This document shows, one piece after another, positions 31,513-39,550 of a stretch of DNA of 64,000 bases (its first letter is position 1; each line of letters starts with the position of its first letter). The position numbers were made by a program, and so were the translations under genes. The notes beneath the pieces are model-generated. The model was not told the origin of the DNA, searched no databases, and saw nothing but the letters and a program-made list of their open reading frames with translations. This DNA is from SIG636 sp045592105 (GTDB taxonomy: Bacteria > Bacillota > Clostridia > Oscillospirales > CAG-382), in assembly GCA_045592105.1 (NCBI GenBank), contig JAZNUB010000033.1:1-64000 (forward strand), written 5' to 3'.

Positions 31513-32591
31513 TAGGCTTCTGCTTTCTTTCCTGCAATAATATTGCGTGCGATAAGCACTGCAAAGGGGAACAACAGCATCCCCACGATGCCGAAAAGCT
31601 TAAGCCCTGCAAACATTGTAACCATCGTTGCCAATGGGTGTAGCCCGATATAGCCGCCAACTATTTTAGGCTCTATAATCTGGCGCAGGATGGTTATAAC
31701 GATATAGGCTATAATAAGCCCCGCGCCAAGATAAAAATTGCGCGTTATAAACAGGCATACAAGCCCCCACGGTATCAAGATAGTGCCCGTTCCCAGCACG
31801 GGCAAAATGTCCACAACCGCGATAACCACGGCAAGAAGCAAAGCATACTCCAAGCGCAACACGGTAAACGCCGCAAACAGCTCTGTAAAGGTTATCAGGA
31901 TGATAATGCCGTACGCTTTAAGGTACTTGCCCAAAGCGCCAAACACCTCCACACGCGCACTGCGTAAATATTTGGCGGCACTTTGCGGGCAAAGCTTGTA
32001 AAAAAAGGCGGAAACACGCGCACGGTCTACCGTCATATAGTAGCAGGAAACAACGGTTATAACGAAGGTAAGCAAAAAATCAAGTATGCCCGTAAACAGC
32101 CCAGTTGCCATGGAAAGCGTGCCTTTAACGCTTGGTAGGCTATCGGTTATAAGCGTTTGCAATCGCTCGCCCGCGCTTTGCCAAAGCTTTTCGCCGTTCA
32201 CAAAGGGTATGCGCTTGAAAAACGCAAGAAGCTGTTGTTTAAACGGCTGTAGCTCCTCTGCGGAAAGCGAGGAGAGATAAGTGCTAAGCCGCCCTATCTC
32301 CAGCGCGGCTCTGTGTATAACGATATAGGCAAGCCCAAACACCACCGCCACAGCCGCCGTTACCAGCAAAAATGCGCCCACCCCCTTGGGCAGCCCAAGC
32401 TTGCGCTTTAGATAGTGCATTATAGGGTTAAGCACAAACGATAGCGCATAGGCTATGGCAAAGGGATAAAGCGCGGGCAACAGATAGCGCAGCACAAGCC
32501 TTAGCCCCAAAAACGCCACGGCGATTATAAGGCTGTAATACAGCACGTTGATAATTGTGCTTTTCTTTTCCTCCAAGCTGGGCGTTTGCAT
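31512..32591 (-). CDS. ytvI: Sporulation-type AI-2E/YtvI family membrane protein
   Basis: A 359-residue polytopic protein with about eight membrane helices. The N-terminus (LVLRYLLPALYPFAIAYALSF, then NPIMHYLKRKLGLPKGVGAF) and the C-terminus (IVGGYIGLHPLATMVTMFAGLKLFG) match the AI-2E transporter superfamily and specifically the YtvI proteins of spore formers, whose deletion affects sporulation in some Firmicutes. A second role as a small-molecule or ion transporter is possible. GGAGG precedes the ATG at 32591. Convergent with glyS and divergent from tRNA-Glu. Confidence 0.8.
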   Translation of the reverse strand: MQTPSLEEKKSTIINVLYYSLIIAVAFLGLRLVLRYLLPALYPFAIAYALSFVLNPIMHYLKRKLGLPKGVGAFLLVTAAVAVVFGLAYIVIHRAALEIGRLSTYLSSLSAEELQPFKQQLLAFFKRIPFVNGEKLWQSAGERLQTLITDSLPSVKGTLSMATGLFTGILDFLLTFVITVVSCYYMTVDRARVSAFFYKLCPQSAAKYLRSARVEVFGALGKYLKAYGIIILITFTELFAAFTVLRLEYALLLAVVIAVVDILPVLGTGTILIPWGLVCLFITRNFYLGAGLIIAYIVITILRQIIEPKIVGGYIGLHPLATMVTMFAGLKLFGIVGMLLFPFAVLIARNIIAGKKAEA

Positions 32592-32633
32592 AACAAAAAA
32601 CCTCCTAAAACCGCTTTTTTGTAAATTTGGGTA

Positions 32634-32662
32634 TTGACAAAACGGTGCTTTTGTGCTATTAT
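32634..32662 (+). promoter_or_regulatory. Promoter of tRNA-Glu
   Basis: TTGACA (32634-32639), a 17-bp spacer and TATTAT (32657-32662), 9 bp before the mature tRNA. Confidence 0.8.
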
Positions 32663-32671
32663 CTAATGCAC

Positions 32672-32746
32672 GGCCTGTTAGTCAAGTGGTCAAGACGTCG
32701 CCCTCTCACGGCGAAGGCAGGGGTTCGACTCCCCTACGGGTCACCA
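32672..32746 (+). tRNA. tRNA-Glu (anticodon CTC)
   Basis: Acceptor GGCCTGT/ACGGGTC with G-U pairs; anticodon arm TCGCC-CTCTCAC-GGCGA gives CTC (reads GAG); T arm AGGGG-TTCGACT-CCCCT; encoded CCA at 32744-32746. Confidence 0.93.
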
Positions 32747-32748
32747 TC

Positions 32749-32784
32749 AAAGCCTTGAAACCTTTTGGTTTTAAGGCTTTTTTC
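32749..32784 (+). terminator. Intrinsic terminator after tRNA-Glu
   Basis: AAAGCCTTGAAACC pairs imperfectly with GGTTTTAAGGCTTT and ends in T6. Confidence 0.8.
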
Positions 32785-32843
32785 ATTTTATGTTTATATA
32801 CCCGTTTTTATTATAGCCAAAAAGCAAGCCAAATACAGGGGTA

Positions 32844-32872
32844 TTGACTTGTAAAGAACAATGTGCTAAAGT
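32844..32872 (+). promoter_or_regulatory. Promoter of the sigma/anti-sigma cluster
   Basis: TTGACT (32844-32849), a 17-bp spacer and TAAAGT (32867-32872), about 75 bp before the sigma factor start. It looks like a housekeeping promoter rather than an ECF autoregulatory one. Confidence 0.6.
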
Positions 32873-32945
32873 TTTTTATGAAAATGTGAAACCTTTTTAT
32901 CTTTTTTGCGAGATATATAACAGAAGCATCAAAAAGGAGGGCGTA

Positions 32946-33500
32946 ATGGAGGATTATCGCATAGTGGACCTGTACTGGGCACGTTCCGAAAGCGCGATAG
33001 AGCAAACTAAATACAAGTACGGCAGGATGCTTATGGGCGTTTCCTTTGCACTTTTGCAAAACGAGGGGGATGCGGAGGAGTGCGTGAACGACACGTATCT
33101 TGCGGCGTGGAACAGTATGCCCACGGAACGGCCAAGCTATCTGGGTGCGTTTTTATCCAAGATAATACGCAGGCTGTCCATAAACAGGTATCGTGCCGCA
33201 CACGCCGAAAAACGCGGCGGGATAAGCGTGCTTACCGAGGAGCTTACGGAGTGTATACCGTCTACCGTTTCCGTGGAAACGGATTACGAAAACCGCGCGC
33301 TTGCCGATGCCATAAACCGATTTTTGCTTTCCTTGGATGAGGAAAAACGCTATATTTTCGTAAGGCGGTACTTTTATTCCGATTCGCTTGCGGAGATAGC
33401 GCAAAAATGCCGTATGCGTGAGGGCAAGGTTAAAACCGCGCTGTTTCGCACCCGCGGCGCGTTGAAGGCGTTTCTTGAGAGGGAGGGGGTTGTGATATGA
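32946..33500 (+). CDS. ECF-type RNA polymerase sigma factor
   Basis: A 184-residue sigma-70 family protein with region 2 (YKYGRMLMGVSFALLQNEGDAEECVNDTYLAAW, the DAEECVND element binding core RNA polymerase) and region 4 (LDEEKRYIFVRRYFYSDSLAEIAQKCRM, helix-turn-helix for the -35 element). Regions 1 and 3 are absent, as in ECF sigmas. The start is ATG 32946 after AAAGGAGGG; the frame is open upstream but that part covers the promoter. It overlaps the next gene by 4 nt (ATGA), indicating a sigma/anti-sigma pair. Its regulon probably includes the two lipoprotein genes downstream (inference). Confidence 0.88.
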   Translation: MEDYRIVDLYWARSESAIEQTKYKYGRMLMGVSFALLQNEGDAEECVNDTYLAAWNSMPTERPSYLGAFLSKIIRRLSINRYRAAHAEKRGGISVLTEELTECIPSTVSVETDYENRALADAINRFLLSLDEEKRYIFVRRYFYSDSLAEIAQKCRMREGKVKTALFRTRGALKAFLEREGVVI

Positions 33501-34114
33501 ACGATGTGAAAAAGCAAAAGGCAACGGCTATTTTTTGCGCCATCGGGATGATAGACGATAGCATCGTGAATCAATGCCAAGCCCCGCTTTACTTTAAAAG
33601 AAAAACGGCAAAGCGCAAGCTTGCCATAGCCGCCGCCGTTGCCGCCTGCGTTGCGCTTACGATAACGCTTAGCGCGCTAAGCGCGGCGATAAGCGCGAAG
33701 CTGTTCTTCCCCACGAAGGACGAGGTTGCGCAGCCAACGTTAGAGCAAGCGCTGATAAACGCAGAGGCTAACGCAAAACGCCAAAAAGCCGAGGAGCTAC
33801 AGCTTTTCGGCGGCAAAGCAAGCATTATATGGCAACAAAACAGCGAGGGTGACTACTTTGTGCTGGACGTGGGCTCTGATACCGTGGTTAAAAGCATAAG
33901 GCGGGAGCTTAAGCGTGAGGGCGCGTTGCTGCCCCCCGATGCCGAAAGCCCCGATATAAAGGTGTGGATAAGCTATGGCGACGGAAGCGTTGTATCCCCC
34001 TACCTTAAAAACACGGCGGGCAATATCGGCTACGGAAGGCTTTTTGATTACTCGGCAGAGGTTTTGCCAAGCGAGGGCTTGGCAGAGCTGGTGGACGGCT
34101 TGCTGTCCGCTTAA
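33497..34114 (+). CDS. Probable membrane anti-sigma factor
   Basis: A 205-residue protein with a short cytoplasmic N-terminus (about 40 residues, containing FCAIGMIDDSIVNQC), one membrane helix (LAIAAAVAACVALTITLSALSAAI) and an extracytoplasmic domain of about 140 residues. No zinc-binding ZAS motif (HxxxCxxC) is clear, so it is not a classical ZAS anti-sigma. The 4-nt overlap with the sigma gene and its topology support the role. The outer domain would be the sensor. Sequence family is not recognised. Confidence 0.7.
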   Translation: MNDVKKQKATAIFCAIGMIDDSIVNQCQAPLYFKRKTAKRKLAIAAAVAACVALTITLSALSAAISAKLFFPTKDEVAQPTLEQALINAEANAKRQKAEELQLFGGKASIIWQQNSEGDYFVLDVGSDTVVKSIRRELKREGALLPPDAESPDIKVWISYGDGSVVSPYLKNTAGNIGYGRLFDYSAEVLPSEGLAELVDGLLSA

Positions 34115-34143
34115 CTATCGTTTTTAGAAAGGATGAAAAGGTT

Positions 34144-35682
34144 ATGAAAAAGGTTATATCTGTTATTTTAATGATTTGTATGCTGTTTTCTTTGGCTGCT
34201 TGCGGTGCGGATGGAGGGGTAAATTGGGCACCTGATGAGTATTTTCCCGCACCGGGTTTGAAGGAAGAGCTTGATGCCGAGGTGCCGGAGGCAGATGATG
34301 GCATCATAAACGGCGATGAATACGGTAAATTTATAGAAAACAAGTTTGTTTATACTACTGACGAAAACGTTTCCACCTTCGCGGCAGACGTTGATACGGC
34401 TTCCTTTGCGTATTTCAGAAAGCTTATAAACAACGGCTACACCTTTGAGGAGCTTAAAGCCACCGCAGGCAATGCTATCCGCACGGAGGAGATGATAAAC
34501 TACTTCGATTACGGCTACCAAAGCCCTGCCGAGGGGGAGCTGTTTTCCACCCAAATGCAAATAGCGCCCTGCCCTTGGAACGAGAATGCAAAGCTTTTGG
34601 TGCTTGGCTTGCAGGCAAAGAAGCTTGAAACGGCAAGCAAAAACAACCTTGTTTTCCTTGTGGACGTTTCCGGCTCTATGTCATCACCCGATAAGCTGGA
34701 GCTTTTAAAAACGGCGTTCACCTATCTAATAGATAAGCTTGGCGAGGATGATACCGTTTCCATAGTAACCTATTCGGGCAATGAAAAGGTTGTTTTAAAG
34801 GGCTGTAACGGTGCTAAAAAGGAAATGATTATTAACGCCGTAAACAACTTAGAGGCAGGCGGCTCCACCAACGGGGAGGCTGGCTTGCAAAAGGCGTATC
34901 AGATAGCGGAGGAGTATTTTATAGAGGATGGCAACAACAGGATAATTATGGCTTCCGACGGTGACCTTAACGTTGGCATCTCCTCGGCAGAGCAGCTTAA
35001 AAGCTACATTTCCGAAAAAAGGGAAAGCGGCGTGTTCCTATCTGTTTTAGGCTTCGGAACGGGCAACTATAAGGACCCTAATATGGAAGCGTTGGCAGAT
35101 TGCGGCAACGGCGTTTATTACTATATAGACAGCGAAACAGAGGCAGAAAAGGTGTTTGCAACGGATTTGTTCTCCACGCTTTACACGGTTGCAAAGGACG
35201 TTAAGCTTCAGCTAACTTTCAACAAGGATGCGGTAAGTGCATACCGTCTTGTTGGCTACGAAAACAGGCTTTTAAACAACGAGGATTTTCTTGACGACAC
35301 AAAGGATGCGGGCGAGCTTGGCGCAGGCCACAGCCTAACCGTGTGCTACGAGCTTGTTTTGACTGACAGCGCAATGGAAGCAGACGAGTGGATGAAGCTG
35401 GGCGTGCGCTACAAAGCCCCCAACGGCGATAAAAGCGAGGGGCAGGAGTACAGCTTTGGCAAAGCGGCTTATACCGAAACGCCAAGCAACAGCTTTAAGT
35501 TTATCTGCTGTGTGGTTGAAACCTCTATGCTTCTGCACGATAGTGAGTATATAGGCAACGTAACGCTTGAGGATATTACAGAAACGCTTAGCGCACTTCA
35601 GCTTGATAACGACGAGGAGAAGGCGCAGTTTAAAACGCTTTTGCAAAAGCTTGCCGAAAACAAGGGCGAGTATAAATATTAA
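34144..35682 (+). CDS. von Willebrand factor A-domain lipoprotein (YfbK-like)
   Basis: A 512-residue lipoprotein with signal MKKVISVILMICMLFS and lipobox LAAC. A vWF_A-N/YfbK-type N-terminal part (FVYTTDENVSTFAADVDTASFAYFRK, GNAIRTEEMINYFDYGY) precedes the VWA domain (about 165-340) with an intact MIDAS: DVSGSMSS, then GGSTNGEAGL (Thr/Ser) and ASDGDLNVG (Asp). The C-terminal part matches the DUF3520 region of YfbK proteins. It sits on the outer membrane face, probably binding a ligand through a metal ion. It belongs to the sigma-anti-sigma cluster and the DUF4349 gene follows after about 45 nt. Confidence 0.88.
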   Translation: MKKVISVILMICMLFSLAACGADGGVNWAPDEYFPAPGLKEELDAEVPEADDGIINGDEYGKFIENKFVYTTDENVSTFAADVDTASFAYFRKLINNGYTFEELKATAGNAIRTEEMINYFDYGYQSPAEGELFSTQMQIAPCPWNENAKLLVLGLQAKKLETASKNNLVFLVDVSGSMSSPDKLELLKTAFTYLIDKLGEDDTVSIVTYSGNEKVVLKGCNGAKKEMIINAVNNLEAGGSTNGEAGLQKAYQIAEEYFIEDGNNRIIMASDGDLNVGISSAEQLKSYISEKRESGVFLSVLGFGTGNYKDPNMEALADCGNGVYYYIDSETEAEKVFATDLFSTLYTVAKDVKLQLTFNKDAVSAYRLVGYENRLLNNEDFLDDTKDAGELGAGHSLTVCYELVLTDSAMEADEWMKLGVRYKAPNGDKSEGQEYSFGKAAYTETPSNSFKFICCVVETSMLLHDSEYIGNVTLEDITETLSALQLDNDEEKAQFKTLLQKLAENKGEYKY

Positions 35683-35728
35683 GCGTTACAAATAAGGCTC
35701 GATAATTAATGGAAGGATAAGGTATGTT

Positions 35729-36607
35729 ATGAAAAAACGTATTGGTTTAATTCTTTTGGCGTTGCTTGCGGTGCTTACGCTTTCCTCTTGCAGCGGCGGC
35801 AATAAATCCTACATTGGCACCGAGGATATGTACGAGGGCGAATACAAGGGCGAAGACGTTTTGGAAAACGGTACCTCTGTGGGAACGGACGGTGCCATTA
35901 AGGACGAAACGGTTAAGATTATACGCACTGTTAATATTAACGGCGAAAGCAAGAGCTTTGAAAAAAGCATTCAGGATATACAAGCGCAGGTAAAAAGCAG
36001 CGGCGGTTATATAGAAAACTCCGAAATAAGGGGCGGCAAAAGCTATATCAACGATTCTGTAAACGAACGTATCGCAACTTACGTTATACGTATTCCTGCG
36101 GATAAGCTTGATTCGTTTCTTGGGATTACAAAAGGGCACATTAACGTAACTTATTCCTCTGAATACACCGAGGACGTTACGTTGGACTACTACGATATAC
36201 AGTCAAGGCTTAACACCTTAAAAAGCAAAAAGCTTGCCCTTGAAAATATGCTTGAAAAGGCAGAAACTCTTGATGATATTTTGAAAATACAGGAAAGCCT
36301 TTACAACGTTATCGAGGAGATAGAGGCGCATCAGTCCAAGCTTAACCTTTACGACAACAGGGTTGATTATTCCACCGTGAACCTTACCGTTCGCGAGGTG
36401 GTGGAGTATACGGAAGGCGAGGTAAGCTTTGGGAAGCGTATTGGCAAGGCCTTCCGCGGTGGCTGGAGTGCTTTTGCGGCAACGTGTGAAGGGCTTACTG
36501 TCGGTTTGGTGTATGCGGCACCGTTCCTTGCTATCCCGTTTTTGGTGGGTGCGGCGTTCCTTGTGTTTTATTTTGTAAGAAGGCGAAGAAAAAATAAAAA
36601 GAAATAA
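35729..36607 (+). CDS. DUF4349 lipoprotein
   Basis: A 292-residue protein with signal peptide MKKRIGLILLALLAVLTL and lipobox SSC. The DUF4349 domain follows (IIRTVNINGESKSFEKSI, GGYIENSEI, RIPADKLDSFL, DYYDIQSRLNTLKSKKLALE, YNVIEEIEAHQSKLN, STVNLTVREV), with a central coiled coil (about 155-210). A C-terminal membrane helix (VYAAPFLAIPFLVGAAFLVFYFVRRRRKN) gives a second anchor, so the domain spans the outside between lipid and helix. Co-occurrence with sigma factors and VWA lipoproteins points to envelope stress. Function unknown. Confidence 0.88.
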   Translation: MKKRIGLILLALLAVLTLSSCSGGNKSYIGTEDMYEGEYKGEDVLENGTSVGTDGAIKDETVKIIRTVNINGESKSFEKSIQDIQAQVKSSGGYIENSEIRGGKSYINDSVNERIATYVIRIPADKLDSFLGITKGHINVTYSSEYTEDVTLDYYDIQSRLNTLKSKKLALENMLEKAETLDDILKIQESLYNVIEEIEAHQSKLNLYDNRVDYSTVNLTVREVVEYTEGEVSFGKRIGKAFRGGWSAFAATCEGLTVGLVYAAPFLAIPFLVGAAFLVFYFVRRRRKNKKK

Positions 36608-36639
36608 GCCTTGCGTATAAATTGTTGCGTAGCATACCG

Positions 36640-36870
36640 CAACAAGGTTTAGCTTTAAAATGAAACGTAACGCCAAAAATGTAGGGGTCATTCACGAATG
36701 ACCCGTTATGCGGCGGTTAAATTAAGCGCAGAATTTAAGTGCTTCGTAGCGGTCGATTCGTGAATCGACCCTACGTACCGCAACGGGCTTTTATTTTTTA
36801 AAACCAAGCCTTGCATTTAAATTGTTGGGGCATATTTTGTATTTTAGTGAAGTTTAGTCCTTCGAACCAA
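36640..36870. repeat. Repeat C mosaic with MITE-like palindrome
   Basis: Positions 36681-36774 form a 94-bp element with imperfect terminal inverted repeats: GTAGGGGTCATTCACGAATG at the left and GATTCGTGAATCGACCCTAC at the right; each end contains its own palindrome. It is flanked by ACCGCAACAAGGTTTAGCTT (36640) and by TATTTTGTATTTTAGTGAAG (about 36830), pieces also present at 21740-21835. The related element lies at 56851-56945. No gene is seen. Confidence 0.7.
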
Positions 36871-36918
36871 GTATAGTAAAATTTGCCACTTTGCTTTCGG
36901 CAAAGTGGCAAATTTAGT

Positions 36919-36956
36919 AAGGGGCTGTAAAAAACTTTGTTTTTTACAGCCCCTTC
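36919..36956. terminator. Bidirectional terminator
   Basis: AAGGGGCTGTAAAAAAC/GTTTTTTACAGCCCCTT with a short loop, between the converging DUF4349 gene and the ROK-like kinase gene. A weaker hairpin TTTGCCACTTTGC/GCAAAGTGGCAAA (36880-36912) precedes it. Confidence 0.8.
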
Positions 36957-36978
36957 GCTTGTTTTGTTATTTTAGGTA

Positions 36979-38352
36979 TTAGCCGATTTCGGGAAGAGAA
37001 GCTGCTGCAACGGACTGACCAACGCGGCGGCTCTTTTCGTCGGGGATGTGAAGCTGAATCTTCTTTGCAAGCTCCGGAAACTCTGCCTCAAGTGCTTCCT
37101 TTGCCTTTGCTATAAGGATGGTGCCGCCCTCTCCGGAGGTTACACGGCCCATTATCAGCAAATGCCTTATATCGTAGAACCTTGCGTAATAAGCGATAGC
37201 GTAGCCAAAGCAGGTGCCGATGGTGCTGTAAACCTTTGCGGCGCGCTCGTCCCCTTCTGCCATAAGCTTCTGTACCACTTTAAGCTTTTCGGCAGGGGAA
37301 AGGCTTTCATCAAGCTCTATACCTGCCAAGGGAGCGTATTTAATAACGCCGTCCTGAGAGAAATACTTAACGCCACAGCCATAGTCACCGGACCATTCAT
37401 CCACCATAGCATCGGTATTATAGTCACAGGGAACGAAAGCAAGCTCGTTAAGCCAGCCTGTTATGTTGCCCGCACCGTCAACGTAGCCTGCCGCCTCGGA
37501 GGTACCCATAGCAACGCCAACAACGTTGTTATCCTCAAGGGACATTGCACCTGCAAGCGCAGTAACGTCACCATCGTTTGCAACAACAAGCGGAACGTTA
37601 CCAATTTCCTTAGCAACGTCTATATACATATTCTTAACGTGCTTATCAAAGTCCTCATCATTAACCTTGAGGAAAAGGGAAGCCACCATAATACGGTTGT
37701 CAACGTAGATACCTGCGCTGGAAACGCCGATAGCATCAACACGGGGCATTTTGGAAGCCGCCGTTTTCATAGCGTTAAGAATACCCTCGTAATGATACTT
37801 GGGGTCGGAATTGGTTTTGGGGAACCAAACAACCTCTTCGCTGTAAACAGGCTCGCCGTTGATAACCGCGCTAACCTTCCTGTCACTTCCGCCGGCATCA
37901 AAGCCGATACGGCAACCGTCCAAATGCCTGCCTATGGGGCTTGCGGTTTCGTACGTTTCGGGCGCATTAGCAAGGTCGGTAACTATAACCTCAAAAGGCT
38001 TTTCATAAACGCGCTCCATAAACTTATAGTCAAACTCGCGCTCGCCGCCTGCCTTGTAAGCATCCGCAATGCGCGCGCCAAGCACGGGTGCGCCTGCAAC
38101 TATTATCTTGTAGCCGCCGTATACCCAAAGCATGGATTTAACAAGCCTTTCGATATAACGGTAGTTCTCTTCATCCTTGCCGCTGCCTTCGGGATAAATG
38201 CGCGTTTTGTAAACGGATGTGTAATCGTTATTTCTAACAACGCCAAGAACTATATCCAAGCCATTGTCCTTAACAGCCTCTTCAAAATCTCTGCACAAAA
38301 CAGACATAGGTGCAAAATTAGGGTCCAGAACGGGTGTAACCTTAAGCTTCAT
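36979..38352 (-). CDS. ROK/hexokinase-fold sugar kinase-like protein, nagA neighbour
   Basis: A 457-residue protein. The ASKHA fold begins about residue 148 with GFDAGGSDRKVSAVI (phosphate-1 loop, DxGGS), followed by VDAIGVSSAGIYVD, VVANDGDVTALAGA (catalytic-base-like Asp), and GVAMGTSEAAGYVDGAGN (phosphate-2-like). An N-terminal domain of about 145 residues (LKVTPVLDPNFAPMSVLC ...) is not typical of ROK kinases. It overlaps the 3' end of nagA by 11 nt on the same strand, so it is translated with it. A role as N-acetylglucosamine or related sugar kinase, or a sugar-sensing pseudo-kinase, fits the context; the substrate is unproven. Confidence 0.7.
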   Translation of the reverse strand: MKLKVTPVLDPNFAPMSVLCRDFEEAVKDNGLDIVLGVVRNNDYTSVYKTRIYPEGSGKDEENYRYIERLVKSMLWVYGGYKIIVAGAPVLGARIADAYKAGGEREFDYKFMERVYEKPFEVIVTDLANAPETYETASPIGRHLDGCRIGFDAGGSDRKVSAVINGEPVYSEEVVWFPKTNSDPKYHYEGILNAMKTAASKMPRVDAIGVSSAGIYVDNRIMVASLFLKVNDEDFDKHVKNMYIDVAKEIGNVPLVVANDGDVTALAGAMSLEDNNVVGVAMGTSEAAGYVDGAGNITGWLNELAFVPCDYNTDAMVDEWSGDYGCGVKYFSQDGVIKYAPLAGIELDESLSPAEKLKVVQKLMAEGDERAAKVYSTIGTCFGYAIAYYARFYDIRHLLIMGRVTSGEGGTILIAKAKEALEAEFPELAKKIQLHIPDEKSRRVGQSVAAASLPEIG

Positions 38353-39481
38353 AACGTACGGTACCTCCTATAATTGTTTTGCATATTCTGATATTCTCGT
38401 CAAAGATAACAAGGTCAGCATCCTTACCAACCTCTATAGAGCCCTTCTTGTCGTTTACGCCTATTGCGGTTGCGGGGTTAAGAGAAGCGGCGTTTACAAC
38501 CTCGTGCATAGCAAGGCTTGTGTTGTTCTTGAAGTTAAGAACGGCATCGTTCATGCGAAGCACGCTGCCTGCAATAGTACCGTCCGCCAGCAAGCACTTT
38601 ATGCCGTTAAGGAAGAACGTTTGACCGCCAAGATCGTACTCACCGTCAGGCATACCGCCTGCACGCGTACAGTCCGTAATAAGGCAAAGCTTATCGCCCT
38701 TAACCTTTGCAACAAGCGAGAAAAGCGCGGGGTGGATATGGAAGGTATCACATATCAGCTCTACGCTAACGTTGTTGTTAAGCGCCGCGCCAACAACGCC
38801 GGGGTTGCGGTGTTGAAGTGCCGTTTGTGCGTTGAAAAGGTGGGTTATATGCCCTATGCCGTTGTCTATGGCTTCCTGCGCTTGCTCGTAATTAGCATCG
38901 GTGTGGCCCATGGAAACAAGAACGTTCGTTTCCTTCTTAAAAGCACGAAGCGCTTCGTACCCCTCGTCCATTTCAGGGGCAAGCGTTGTAATCTTTATAA
39001 GGTCTGCATACTTTTTGAAAAACTCTGAAGTGGGCTTAAGAATATATTCCTCCGCCTGTGCGCCCTTCTTTTTGGGGTTTATGTACGGGCCCTCTGCGTT
39101 TACGCCAAGGATAGCGGCACCGTTCCAGCTTTTGCTTTGCTCCTTTAAGCCTGCTATCGTTTCAAAAGCGGCTGCAAGCTGCTCTACAGAAACGGTCATC
39201 GTAGTGGGAAGCCAGCCGGTTACGCCGTTTTTAGCTATACCCTCTGCCATTTTGCGTATACCTTCCGCTTTACCGTCGGAAACGTCCTCACCCAGATAGC
39301 CGTGGATGTGCAAATCAATAAAACCGGGCGCAACGTAGTTACCGCCCGCATCTATAACCTCTGCACCCTCGGGAATGCAACAGGGGCATACTATGCCGCT
39401 TATCTTTTCGTCGTAAGCTAACGCTTTGCCTTCCACAACTCTGTCTTTTAAAACAATTTTACAATTTGTTATATACTTCAA
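38342..39481 (-). CDS. nagA: N-acetylglucosamine-6-phosphate deacetylase
   Basis: A 379-residue amidohydrolase converting GlcNAc-6-P to GlcN-6-P and acetate. Key motifs: GFIDLHIHGYLGEDV (metal-binding HxH), GVNAEGPYINPKKKGAQ (metal Glu), VSMGHTDANYEQA (His), GHITHLFNAQTALQHRNPGVVG (His) and LITDCTRAGGMPDGEYDLGG (catalytic Asp). The start is TTG at 39481 with AGGAGG about 10 nt upstream. It is the first gene of a two-gene unit with the ROK-like kinase, driven by the promoter at 39519-39547, and suits use of GlcNAc from peptidoglycan or host glycans. Confidence 0.93.
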   Translation of the reverse strand: MKYITNCKIVLKDRVVEGKALAYDEKISGIVCPCCIPEGAEVIDAGGNYVAPGFIDLHIHGYLGEDVSDGKAEGIRKMAEGIAKNGVTGWLPTTMTVSVEQLAAAFETIAGLKEQSKSWNGAAILGVNAEGPYINPKKKGAQAEEYILKPTSEFFKKYADLIKITTLAPEMDEGYEALRAFKKETNVLVSMGHTDANYEQAQEAIDNGIGHITHLFNAQTALQHRNPGVVGAALNNNVSVELICDTFHIHPALFSLVAKVKGDKLCLITDCTRAGGMPDGEYDLGGQTFFLNGIKCLLADGTIAGSVLRMNDAVLNFKNNTSLAMHEVVNAASLNPATAIGVNDKKGSIEVGKDADLVIFDENIRICKTIIGGTVRYEA

Positions 39482-39518
39482 AAGCCATTTCCTCCTTAAA
39501 ATCGGTATTATTTACCTT

Positions 39519-39547
39519 ATTATACTTTATACTATAAATAAAATCAA
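39519..39547 (-). promoter_or_regulatory. Promoter of nagA
   Basis: On the minus strand TTGATT (39547-39542), a 17-bp spacer and TATAAT (39524-39519). Confidence 0.75.
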
Positions 39548-39550
39548 GCC

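Noticed and set aside
37048..38373. Plus-strand ORF of 441 codons opposite the ROK-like gene
   Set aside because: Cysteine-, asparagine- and tyrosine-rich shadow frame with no motif; the minus-strand gene has real motifs and couples to nagA.
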